A DNA stretch of 64,000 bases from Paratinospora sagittata (taxonomy: Eukaryota > Streptophyta > Magnoliopsida > Ranunculales > Menispermaceae), in contig CM069607.1 in NCBI GenBank assembly GCA_035771175.1, forward strand, positions 8,358,501 through 8,422,500. Reading direction: 5' to 3'. Below the pieces are notes generated by a model, which was not told where the DNA came from, ran no database searches, and saw nothing but the letters and a program-made list of their open reading frames with translations. This document shows, piece after piece, positions 12,231 through 23,153 of the stretch (the stretch's first letter is position 1; every line of letters starts with the position of its first letter). The position numbers and the translations under genes are program-made.

Positions 12231-12650
12231 GAGTTTAGGTTTCCTCGCAATTTCTTTTGTCGTTGTTCTTTGTAATTTGCCTGCATGCGCCCTTACCGGT
12301 CATCATCTCTAATCGCCTACTCAGACAACCTTTTGCCACTTCCGACGACTGTTGCTCTGTCTATTCCTACTCCGGTGCCGTCGCCACCTGTGACTGCCCG
12401 TGACTGTGGCTCATCTTCCCATTTCAACACTTGGGTTTGCAATGATCCTACTCTTCTCTACATATTCACATATTCATGTACCCATTTATATCAATTCTTT
12501 ATCTAGTTTTCTTAATCAATTTTGTGCGTTGTGCGTGATCAGTTTATCAATTTGGGCGCGTTATTCTTTTTTTTTTTTGTGGGGGGGTTGGTGCAACTTG
12601 AGGATTTTTTAATCAATTATTCTTTATTACTCTTTGGAAGATTGTTTTGG

Positions 12651-15600
12651 ATGGCTTCGCCTAATGATGTTACTCGTCCTATCGAGATTATCTTGGATGT
12701 AACAAATTATACTATTTTGGCCTAGCAGATGTGTGTTTCTCATTGGCCGCAGGATGTGGCGTTATGTCACCGGGGATAAGAAAGAGCCAACGAAGCTTGA
12801 CACTGAGTCAGTTGTTGACTTTGAGTAGAGGCATGAAGTCTGGTCTAGCACCCATTGTAAGATTTTGTCTTGGTTTATTAATACCTCTGCACCATCTATC
12901 CAAATACTTTTGCCCAAATTTCGGAATGCCCAACTTGCATGAGATTTTTTGGCCAATCGATATAATTGTTCGAGTGATTTGGCCCTTCAGTATCAGTTGG
13001 AGTCTCGACTTCAGCAGTTACGTCAAACCCCTAGCCAATCCATTCCGGACTTTCATTCGCAGCTTAGTGGGCTTTGGGATCAGCTTTTTCAGGCTGATCC
13101 GTACATTTCTCTTGATGTTTCGGCTACAACCTTTCAGTCGTATCGAGATCGTCGTCAGTTTATTCAGCTTATGATGGGCCTTCGTGATGACTTTAAACAT
13201 ACACGTGCTTCCTTGCTTCACCATACTCCGCTTCCTACACTTGAGAGTGTTCTCACTGAGCTTATTTCTGAGGAGACACGTCAAGTTACTAGACGTGATA
13301 TGTCTACTGATCGAGTTATGGCTACTCTACTACCAATGACTAGTTCACTACTGACTTCTCAGATTGTGGTTGTTGCTTCCTCTCTGAAGGCAGTTGTGGG
13401 AGGTAAGCCCAAGTTTACAGGGTAGTGTTTTAAGTGTGGTTATTTTGGGCATCGTGGTTCAAAATGTAGGAATAAGACTAGTGATGAGAGATCAGCAACT
13501 CAACCTAAGAATGGTAATAATCGTAGGCCAGTTGTAGCTTTTGTTGATCCATCTGCATCAAGTTTATCTGAGACACCTGCCTTATTATCCCTTACTACAG
13601 TTGACCTTGAGGCATTCATTCACCGGGTTATATCTCCCACACCTACTGCTTTTTCTATCACATCAGGTAAATCTTTCCTTTGGTTAATTGATTTAGCTTG
13701 TTGTAATCATATGACCTCTGATGCCTTTTTAGTTTCATTAGCTACCCACACTCCACATATTCCTGTTATTTATACTGTTGATGGTTCTAGTATGTCTAGT
13801 AGTCAAGTTGGCACTGTATCTACACTCAACCTTTCCCTTCCTGAAACACTTGTTGTACCCAAGTTGTCTCTTCACCTTCTTTCGGTTGGTCAGCTTGTTG
13901 AACATGGTCTTAATTTGACTTTTTCTGATAAGGGATGTGATGTGTAGGATCAGAAGACGAGACAACTAGTTGGGACCGAGCATAAAGTTGGTCGTCTATT
14001 CGAGCTTACTTCTCTACATATACCCAGTTTCAGTTTTTCGCTTACGGCATCTGTTTCCACTTTCAGTCAATGGCATTCCCACTTAGATCATGCATCTTTG
14101 TCTCGCGTTCAATCTTTAGTGTCTAGTAGTTGTTTGGGCAAAGTTAGTTTTCAGCCCTTTGATTGCATTTCTTGTCAGTTGAGTAAACAAAGTGCTTTAC
14201 CATTTAATAAAAGTGAATCTGTTTCATCTGCTCCATTTGATCTTGTCCATTCCGATATTTGGGGACCTACTCCAGTTCCTACTGAGGGAGGATCTCAATA
14301 TTTTGTGTTATTTATTGATGATTTCTCACGATATACTTGGTTGTATATTTTACGTGAATGATCTGAGTTGCTTGATATTTTTTGTGAATTGCAAAAAATG
14401 ATCCAAACCCAATTCGGACGGGTGATTAAGGTTTTTCGTGGTAATAATGTTACGGAGTATACGCCTAATTCTTTTATGGAAACCTTGAAACGTGATGAGA
14501 CTCTCTCTCATCGTTCCTATCCATACACTTCTCAGCAGAATGTTCGTGCTGAGCGAAAGCATAGGCACATTTTAGATATTGTCAGATCTCTAATTCTCTC
14601 TGCCAATTTACCTAAGTCTTTCTGGGATGAGACTGCACTCACTTCAGTCTACACCTTTAATTGGGTTCTATCTCATATTATATCAAGTAAAACGCCGTAT
14701 GAGGTCTTATATGGAAAAACCTCTGATTACTCGTTTTTGAGAGTGTTTGGTTGTACATGTTTTGTCTTGCTTCCTCCTCAGCAGTACTCTGAATTGGAGC
14801 CACGCTCACGTCTTTGTTAATTTCTTGGGTATAGTATTGAGCATAAGGGTTATCGCTGCTATGATCCTATTGCTAAACGTCTTCGTGTTTCCAGACATGA
14901 AAATTTTGGGAACATCGATTATTCCCTTTTATCTCACCGTTGTCCTCACGGCCTCCTCGTTACTCCATTATTTTTGTTGATCTGTCTCCGGATCTTTTTC
15001 CTGACTCGGGTATAGGTGAAGTAAGTTCCACAGACCCATCTTTGTCTCTCGGCTCTGACTTGCCTGCATCGTCGACTGATCCAGCTATCACATCCGTGCC
15101 CATTGAGTCTCCCACCATTCCTGATGTTCGTTCCTCCAATAGGGTAAGATTATCCCATCTCATCTTAATGACTATCATTGTTTCTTTGCTCTTGCCACCT
15201 TGTATGAGCCTCGCAATTATCAGGAGGCTTGATCTGATCCTCTTTGGCAGAAAGCTATGATCGATGAACTTCAAGCCCTACACGACACTCATACTGAGAT
15301 GTAATTGATTTGCCTCCTGGTAAGACTGTAGTGGGATGTAAGTTGGTGTACAAGATTAAGACTCGTGCTGATGGATCAGTGGAACGCTATAAGGCTCGCT
15401 TTGTTGCTAGGGGATTCACACAGGAGTATGGTAGGAGACTTTTGCTCCAGTTGCTCGTCTTGCCACTTTTCGTTCCTCGCTTTCCATTTCAACTGTTAGA
15501 CAATGGAAGATGTTTCAGATGGATGTTAGGAATGCATTTCTTAATGGGGAGTTGGTCGAGGAAGTGTATTTGCAACCTCCTCTAAGTTTTGATCATCCAC

Positions 15601-16729
15601 TAGGGAAAATATGTCGTCTTCGCAAAGCTCTATATAGCCTTAAGCAGTTTCCTCGAGCTTGGTTTTCCAAGTTCAGCTCGATGCTCTTCCAACAGGGTTT
15701 CATTCCTAGTTCATATGATTCTGCATTTTTTCTTTGTCGATCAGTGGCAGGTATTGTTATTCTTCTATTATATGTAGATGACATGGTCATTACTGGAGAT
15801 GACGTGTCGAGTATTCATGCTCTACAGAGTTTTCTTAGTCAGACTTTTGAGATGAAGGACTTGGGGTCTCTCAGTTATTTTTTGGGTCTTGAGAACACAT
15901 CTAGTCCAGATGGATACTATCTTTCACAGGCCAAATATGTATCTGAACTCTTATCATGTGCCAGTTTGACTAATAGTAAGGTTGTTGATAGTCCTTTGGA
16001 GACGAATGCAAAGTTGTCACCCACTAATGACGAGCTTCTGGCGAATGCGATGTTATACAACAATTGGTTGGTAGTCTCATCTATCTTGCTGCAACTCGAC
16101 CTGACCTTTCTTATGCAGTCACATTAGTGAGTTAGTTCATGCATGCTCCTCGTTCGTCTCACTATGCAGCTGTCCTGCGTATACTTTAGTATATTAAGGG
16201 CATTTTGTTTCATGGCCTTCATTTCTCGGCTCATTCCTCTTTGGAGCTCCGGGCTTTCTCAGATGTAGATTGGGCTGGTGACCCTACTGATCCTCATTCC
16301 ATCACATGTTATTGTTTCTTACTTGGTTCTTCCCAGATCTCTTGGAAGAGTTAGAAACAAATAATTATATCTAGATCTAGTACAGAGGCTGAGTATCGCA
16401 CAATGGCAGATGCAACGTCTGAACTTCTGTGGATTCGTTGGTTGCTTCAAGACATGGGGATTTATCTTTCCAGCAGTTCCACTTTTTATTGTGATAATAT
16501 GAGTGTTATGCAAATTGCCCATAATGATATTTTTCATGAACGAACAAAGCACATTGAGATTGATTGTCACTTTATTCGTTAACACATTAAGCATGACACT
16601 CTTTGCTTGGTTCACATGGCCTCCGTGTAGATCAACTTGCAGACATTAATTTTTACAAAGGCACATCTCCCTGGACGTCATCGTGATTTGATTGACAAAC
16701 TCAAGATGGCTTCTTCTTTATTACCTTGA
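12651..16729 (+). pseudogene. Copia gag-pol pseudogene
   Basis: Gag begins near 12651 (MASPNDV) and continues in shifted frames to 13425. A CX2CX4HX4C zinc knuckle lies at 13426-13467, directly behind a stop. The protease motif near 13687 reads IDLACCNHMTSD instead of the usual DSG-type site. Integrase follows: HHCC-like WHSHLDHAS..CISCQLSK, then HSDIWGP and FIDDFSRYTW. The second catalytic Asp is replaced (RGNNVTEY), and AERKHRHI remains. RT spans about 15310-16130 with YVDDMVITG intact. RNase H spans about 16260-16580 (SSTEAEYRTMADATSELLW). Stops and frame changes occur throughout. Confidence 0.9.
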
Positions 16730-16733
16730 GTTT

Positions 16734-16742
16734 GAAGGAGGA
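16734..16742 (+). promoter_or_regulatory. Copia polypurine tract
   Basis: GAAGGAGGA ends exactly one base before the TG of the 3' LTR, as expected for the plus-strand primer. Confidence 0.7.
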
Positions 16743-16870
16743 TGTTACTATATATGTGTACTTACCATATATAGATTAGGTTTACTTTACATAGACTAAG
16801 GCTTCATGTATATATACTCATGTGTATACTCATTAAGATAATTAAGAAAGAAATATTAGTTTCTCTCACA
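16743..16870 (+). repeat. Copia 3' LTR (128 bp)
   Basis: This is a direct repeat of 12080-12218, roughly 90% identical by eye. It lacks the 17-base duplication and carries a short insertion near the CATGTATATATACTCATG segment. Confidence 0.87.
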
Positions 16871-17272
16871 CATAGCTTTTAAAATAATTGATTTTTAAAA
16901 TGATAGTAGAGCTTAGTTATTATGGAGGTCATAGATATATAGGTTAGAAAAGGTTTAACTCTACTAGAAAAAACTATAATTTATTTTCTTTTACTTATTA
17001 TTGTAGAAGTTATACTTATATTTCAATTAAAGGTCGAAAGAAAGAAACAAAAATAGCCTAAAAACTATTTTCTTTTCATTACCTTCTAATTTTTAAAAGG
17101 TTAAAAGTAAAGTCAACAAACACCAATATATCTTACAATACACAAAGCATAAATAAGGAGACACTTACAATGATACTGGAAATGAAAAACTTGGAAGATC
17201 AACTTCAAACATTTGTTTACAAGACTGGATGCTAAACGTTTTTCTACCTTGAGTTCTTAACAAATGAACTCG

Positions 17273-17283
17273 CTTATTTATAG
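17273..17283 (-). promoter_or_regulatory. EVE-B TATA box
   Basis: CTATAAATAAG on the minus strand is identical to that of EVE-A1. The upstream GAGCTGG, GATAAG and CACAAAGCAAAGATG modules (about 17365-17445) are also present. Confidence 0.6.
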
Positions 17284-17476
17284 ACATACATACACGGACT
17301 TCAAACATCTTCAAATTCGCGGACTTCAGAGGTCTTCAAATCCGGGACAGCTGGTAGTCGTTGAGCTGGCTGAAGATAAGATCACGTGCTATGAGCTGGA
17401 AAGGCAAGCACTCACAAAAGAGAATAGACACAAAGCAAAGATGTTTTAGCTTTACACTGTACATAAAGTGGACGCG

Positions 17477-17914
17477 TCATGTTGATTTGTCCTCTTGTGA
17501 TGAGTGGGGGACAAGAGTGGGGTCCATGACATGTGAAGATGTGCTGGCAGATGAGGAGGAATCTGGCTGAGCTGGTGCAGACTGTTGGGCTAGAGCGATG
17601 TCATCCATGAGGCCAGGGAGATGAGGTTGCATCTGTCGGTGGAACTGTCGATGAGCACGATGGATTCTAGTGAGTACTGTTAGCCGTGTTGACGGAGAAG
17701 ATTCAGAGAGATCAATGTTGTTGAGTCTCTGGAGAATTCTACGAGCATCACGAAAACGTTGGAGGCGGAGGAGAGCAAGTTCTCGTCGGAGACGAGGATA
17801 TTGGTTGTGTGGGTTATCGTCCATGTATGCAGTAAGTATGCGATGACGGTTGTGGCTGTTATTGTCTTCAGCAAGGTAAGCAGTCAGATGTCGAGATAGT
17901 TGATGAATATTCAT
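17477..17914 (-). CDS. EVE-B ORF2, uncharacterised viral protein (145 aa)
   Basis: An intact frame of 145 codons. Its ATG (17914-17912) overlaps the ORF1 stop TGA (17913-17911) in an ATGA arrangement. The conserved core LLRLQRFRDARRILQRLNNIDL and TRLTVLTRIHRAH matches ORF2 of A and C. The N-terminus is longer (MNIHQLSRHLTAYL...) and the C-terminus is Ser/Ala/Gln-rich. Function is unknown. Its survival as an open frame in an old fragment is notable but could be chance for a short ORF. Confidence 0.6.
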   Translation of the reverse strand: MNIHQLSRHLTAYLAEDNNSHNRHRILTAYMDDNPHNQYPRLRRELALLRLQRFRDARRILQRLNNIDLSESSPSTRLTVLTRIHRAHRQFHRQMQPHLPGLMDDIALAQQSAPAQPDSSSSASTSSHVMDPTLVPHSSQEDKST

Positions 17915-19228
17915 GGTGAGGTGTCACATTGGGTTTCCATATCTACATCTGGGTCACCTGTATCAAAGTTGTCGAGCCAGTCTTCATGATGACCAGTAGG
18001 AGGAGGAGAACGAAGACCAAGACGGATCTGTTCTTGATATTCTATGTCCTGTTGTTGTTGACAGTCATAAATATCTTCATAAGAAAGAGGTGGATCGTTT
18101 ACACGTCGTCTTGTCTGAGGAGAAGGACTGGGAGATCATTCTGGAGGATCTCTGAATTGCGGAGGAGGAGCATCAGGAGTTGTAAGATTGGAAATCAGTT
18201 CATCCAATTGAAAGGGAGGGATGAATTCATGTGGTCCAATAATGGTTTGAGACCTTGGTGGAGAAGGACCATTAATTTCTTCTAAAAATCTTCGGACTCC
18301 TGAAAGGACTGCTTCTGTAAGATGGCAAGAGTATGTCTGAAACTCTTGAAGATAATGTTCTGCAACAAGTCCTTGGGATGAATCGGAGAATGGCTGGTAG
18401 CCGATATATATAGCATGAAGGCGGAGTGGCTTCTGCTGGCATAGCTCGAAAACATGACGTAACCATGTTTGTCGTAGAGCAAAAAGATCCATACAATAAT
18501 TCAAAAGTGAAGTACTATGTGACTGTAAATATTGCTGTATTTCAGAGGGAATAAATGTTATGGCTATTTTGTATAGACAAGAAATACACCATAAATACCA
18601 TAAAAACTTTTCAGATATATCTGGACAAAGATGAAATAGGAATAAATAGGGTTTAGTCTGGTGCAAGGCATTAGGATGGAGATGGGCTGGATAGTCCATG
18701 AAATAGTTATGGGCATACTCAAACAAGTGTTGTTGAGCATATGTTTGGACTTCATAAGCAGTTGTGGGCTTAGGTAAGTCATGAGGGAAAATAGCACCAA
18801 TAAGTGGGAAGATGCCGTGGGCATGGATAAGTTGGATAGGCTGAGGTTTAGGAATAGTATTGGGCTGGATTAATAGGGAAAAACTCAGACCATTATGAAA
18901 TAGGGAAACCTGTTGGGCATTATGTTTTTGGATAGGTCTGGAGAGGAAATCAGCTAAAACATTTTTGGTTCCTGGAATATGTTTCACTGTAAACTGGAAT
19001 TGAGTAAACCATTCTTGGAGACGAAGAAGTTGAGCAGAGGGAACCATTTTGTTCCGGAATTCCAACATTTTGGGAAATGAGGAATTATCCATTTGTATTT
19101 CAAATTGAGCAGGCCTTAAGAAAAAGGCGAACTTCATAATACCATATTTAACGGTAAGAACTTCTTTGATTGTAATATGGTAATGGAGTTCAGACTCTGA
19201 GAATTTGCCACTGTGATGGCCATAAATA
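17911..19228 (-). pseudogene. EVE-B ORF1 fragment: RNase H and C-terminal domain
   Basis: An open frame runs from GHHSGKFSESELHYH through QMDNSSFPKM and VLADFLSRPIQ, then through the full C-terminal domain (CLYKIAITFIP, GLVAEHYLQEFQTYSC, GPHEFIPP) to DMETQCDTSP. One in-frame TGA at 18138-18136 interrupts it, followed by 74 more codons in the same frame. The 5' part of ORF1 is absent. Its value is comparative: it shows which residues of the C-terminal domain persist between lineages. Confidence 0.8.
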
Positions 19229-21790
19229 GATTTTAATTATCAACTATAACTTTAAGAATAAGTGTTTCTAACACTTTCATATGCATGTAACATATTAAAT
19301 TTATTCTCTAGCTGTGTCGGGGACCGGCCATTATCTTTGATAGATAAATGGTTGCAAGAAAATTTAAGGAGGTGCACGAAATGGACAAGTGATCAGAAAG
19401 CAAAACATGTGAAGATGGGTCCCCAATTCAAATATGGGAACGCTGTAGCCGCATCGCAAAGGAAATTATTGAAGCAGAAGAGCATAAAGGAGGGTTCTAG
19501 ACTTCTACTGTTCTTGAAGATATACATGGATTACGAGAACATACATAGATCTTTGAGAGATCCGCCTTTCGAAAGTTTATAAAGGTGCAGAAAAGCTACG
19601 GGTCAGGCATGCCCCATTGATTTATAATAATAATAAGGTTGAACTTTAGGATAATCCTAACTCACTCTGCCAAATATGTGATTCTATATGTAATTATTTA
19701 TAACATCAATATCATTTTTTAAAACAGTTGAAACCAACTTGTCCATAAATATTTTTTTTCATAAATAATTTTATCAACTGCAAGATATAATGATTATATT
19801 AGAAGTCATTAGCTTGTGATCTATTCATGAAAAGAACTAGTGGACATGTACATAATACATTTCTTCTTTTATTTAGATAAGAAATTATTAAAGTAACTAA
19901 GATATATATAATAATTACAAGTCATGAGCTTGTGATGTCCAATTATAATCCATTTTTATGTGGTTAGAATAATTAAAACTAGAATTACACAATTAATTTT
20001 TGGATTCTCAAATCTGTAAAATCCCAAAAAGAATGTGTCTTCATTTTGATGATGAAAATAACTAAATTGATACAAGCACGTTTCTTTTCTTTTCTTACAT
20101 TTGGTCATCACTATGTACAATAATGAATCGCAGGAAAAGTGCTGGAATAACTAGAATAGATCATTTATATATCCAAAATAACAGCAACAACAAATAATTT
20201 AGTATTATGTACTATTAGTGGCACATAATATATCCTTCATGATCATTTTCATTGGTCTTTTTAAGTTTTCTACCTTTTACAACATGAAAACTCACTTTTT
20301 ATTATTGAAAAAAAAAAAAAAAGCAACCTGATGCACAAAGCTTTTGTCTATGAAGAGTCCTAGGAAAGGGTTCGATCACATTTGAGTTTATTGTATATAG
20401 CCTTGGCTTACCTTATACCTTATTTTCTTTTTAGATGAAGAAATTTATATTATGAAAGATATATAAAATGAATTTTGTTGAAGCCAATTTTGATTCGTCC
20501 TACACGTCATAAGATACCCCTTCTATTGGCCCCCAAGTTAAAACATCAGGCCTGTAGGCGCCTATGTAAAACGTTTTATAAAGGTAAATCCCATAATATT
20601 TTATTTTTTCTCCTCAGGAAAAAAGTTCTTGCTAGTGTAAGAAGGTGAGACTTTTTTATGTGTTTTAGTTTAGAAGAACACATAATCGATGAAAGTAAAT
20701 ATTTGGAGTTGAATTCATTAACAAACTTTATTGGTTATATATAGTTCTTATGAACAAAATATATATCTTAATATTTTTTAAAGTTTGTTTAATTATTTTT
20801 ATTTTATTCTATCAATTATTATTATTATTATTATAAGGTTTACAAAGACAACCACCTCGTCTTTACTTCTTTACGTCTTTAGGCCGGCCACCAATTCGTT
20901 GTTTCCTTTATGGCAAGAAAGGTTCGCCCACTGAAGGCTCTGGTTCTTTTAAAAATCATTTTGGGGCTCTACCTCTAATTAATCTTCAATATATAAATCA
21001 TTCATTTCATTCTCTCAACGCGTTATTATTGTTTCAAATAATCTTGCCAACCTCTTGTAGGTCAACATCCGGTTGACCCCATCATTAGTACAGGTTCTTT
21101 GTCTTCCTTTCTCCTTAGATTATTTAGATATTTTCTTCAAAGAAACTATAACAATAGTAATACAAATAAAATAATTAAAATACACCCACACGCACACAAG
21201 GATAACTGCTTATGATGTAACATTTCGACCCCTATTTTATTTTAGAACCAAACTAAGGTTTCATATATTAATGGGGAAGACTAATAATTAAGAATATTGA
21301 CTAATATTGTGCAAAATAATAATAAAAAAAGGAGAGAGAATACTGACTAATAATTGAGAGTACATTCTTTACTTGGGCTAAAGTGAATTGCTTTTAATTA
21401 GGTGGACTTGGGCCTTCAAAACAAGAGGGAAGGCCCAAGAGAAGTTGGATATGTGTAATATGGCATGAGCGCAGCACTTAATCTTAGTAAAAGGTGCATT
21501 GGTCATTTGTCTCTATTTATAGACTCGGTTGCTAAAATCTTGATTAAACTAATTAATACCTAATTAACTTGATACAATATAAATGTAAACAGCTTCCATT
21601 TTCTAAATAATCACATATGAAGCTGAATTGTTCCTAATTGTAGAAAATTACTAGAATATATAAATGCAGTCACCTCTCTTATCATCAAAACAGCCTTTTA
21701 ACCTCAGATTTTGGTGATAGGAACCCAAAATTAAAGCGGATGTACTGCTCATACCTGAAAATAAAACCGACTATAATGAAGTCAATGTGC
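19229..21790. other. AT-rich intergenic DNA with a possible gene fragment
   Basis: Around 19310-19620 the base composition is less AT-rich and a protein-like reading exists (IQIWERCSRIAKEII..EEHKGG, then KVYKGAEKLRVRHAP), broken by stops. I do not recognise it; it may be a decayed gene or transposon fragment. The remainder to 21790 shows only A/T-rich DNA, a poly-A run near 20309 and a TTA repeat near 20815. I see no gene. Confidence 0.4.
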
Positions 21791-21794
21791 TCCG

Positions 21795-22490
21795 GCGTGT
21801 AGTTAAAGAGAATATTTTCTCTCAACAAATTTCTTGAAACAATAACAAAATGCAACTGAACATGTATTCTATGTTGGGCGGCCGGCCTAAATCTCAACTA
21901 GCATTGTTATTGCCTTCAACTTAACTATCTTTATGCTCAAGTTTAGGATGTTAGAAACCGTTTGACCTAAAAATTATAACTGATAGGTGGAGATCCAACT
22001 TATGTATATCAAGAGAATATAAATATTTAATACTCCTTCTCATGTGTGAGTAAAGAGAATATGCTACTTTTGCTCTCAATAAATTTCTTGAAACAACAAT
22101 AAAATTATGCAACTTAACATGTATATTATGTTGTGTGGCCTAAATCTCAACTAATATCGTTATTGTCCCTAACTTTATTACCTTTATGCCCAAGTTTAGG
22201 GTGTTAGAAACTGTTTGACGCTATAACTGATAGGTGGAGGTCCAACATATGTATATCAAGAGAATATAGATATTTAATACTCCCCACGCATGTATGATGA
22301 CACGTGATCTAGATTTATAATTGGGAGGAAATGCATGATTGATAAATTTGATAAACAAGCAAATATGCTTGTGATGAGATTTGAACATAGACTTTCTTGA
22401 ATAACTAGGCTCTGATACCATGTTAGAAATAATTGTTTAACCTAAAAGTTATAGCAAATAGGTGGAGGTCCAACTTATGTATATCTATAA
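21795..22490 (-). repeat. Tandemly repeated LTR-like sequence next to a tRNA-iMet primer site
   Basis: Two units of about 250 bases (21795-22046 and 22047-22297) share AAAGAGAATAT, CTCAA-AAATTTCTTGAAACAA, GGCCTAAATCTCAACTA and GTTAGAAA-C-GTTTGAC blocks. A third partial unit starts at 22421 with TGTTAGAAAT. Directly left of it, 22408-22420 reads GGCTCTGATACCA, which on the minus strand is a primer-binding site abutting an LTR end. The block at 23451-23520 resembles the same family. This is most likely a decayed minus-strand LTR element with rearranged LTRs. Confidence 0.55.
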
Positions 22491-22669
22491 GGTTTTATTT
22501 AAAAGGCCTCAATAATATTGAGGGTGAGACCCCAACTTATATTCCATATCCTCCATCTTGACATTATTCATGTCCAATTATCGCCATCATCCAACTCTGA
22601 CCAAATGAGCATCTATCTGAGATCTACTTTGACATTATTCATGGTTAACTGGTATTATCATCCAAATGT

Positions 22670-23153
22670 AATTAGTGGTGTTCATCCTATCGACTAAGCC
22701 GAGTAACTTGAACAACCCGGCCCGAATCATATAGGTTGGGTTAGGTTAAACCAAATTGAGTTGAATTGGATTAGAAATCAGCAACTCAATCAAGTTCGAG
22801 TTGGATCACGATTTTACAAAATAAAACCTGAAACAACCCGAACTTAGTAAGAATATTAAGTGTAGTTTTAGTTGACATTTTTATTAGAGTCTACTATTAT
22901 AATTGAATCATATAAAATCTCATAAATAAAATAATATGAAAGAAAACATTATATAAAATTATAGTCATATTCATGTTTGACTTAAAAATTAGAATATTAA
23001 ATTAGAATTTATAATCAATACACTAAAGTAAACCAAACCGATCAACCCAACTCTTGAACACCCCGAATAGTGATCTTTCCAACTTGACTTGATTTGATTG
23101 GTTTGGTATTTGACCTAAACCCGAACCAATATAACTCATGAACACCCCTAATT
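22670..23153. mobile_element. MITE-like element with 16-bp terminal inverted repeats
   Basis: Left end AATTAGTGGTGTTCAT (22670-22685) and right end ATGAACACCCCTAATT (23138-23153) are inverted repeats with one mismatch. The interior has no coding capacity and is rich in GGTT/AACC-type motifs. On both sides the flanking DNA continues one repeated theme (GACATTATTCATG.., CCAAATGAGCAT..), so the element seems to have inserted into an older repeat. The superfamily is uncertain because the exact target duplication is ambiguous. Confidence 0.55.

Larger units (their letters stand above)
12080..16870 (+). mobile_element. Degenerate Ty1/copia LTR retrotransposon with very short LTRs
   Basis: Two direct repeats beginning TGTTACTATATATGTG and ending CTCTCACA bound an internal region with the copia order gag, protease, integrase, RT, RNase H. 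A primer site abuts the left LTR and a polypurine tract abuts the right LTR. The flanking five bases are CGTAG (12075-12079) and CATAG (16871-16875), a target-site duplication with one mismatch. Many stops and frameshifts show that it is dead. The total length of 4.8 kb is normal for copia. Confidence 0.92.
17120..19228 (-). mobile_element. EVE-B: divergent 3' fragment of an endogenous caulimovirid
   Basis: In viral (minus) sense it starts abruptly inside RNase H near 19228 and runs through the ORF1 C-terminal domain, ORF2 and the intergenic TATA region, fading near 17120. Protein similarity to EVE-A and EVE-C is clear but distinctly lower than between A and C, so it comes from a different viral lineage or an older insertion. 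It lies 250 bases right of the copia element. Confidence 0.85.
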
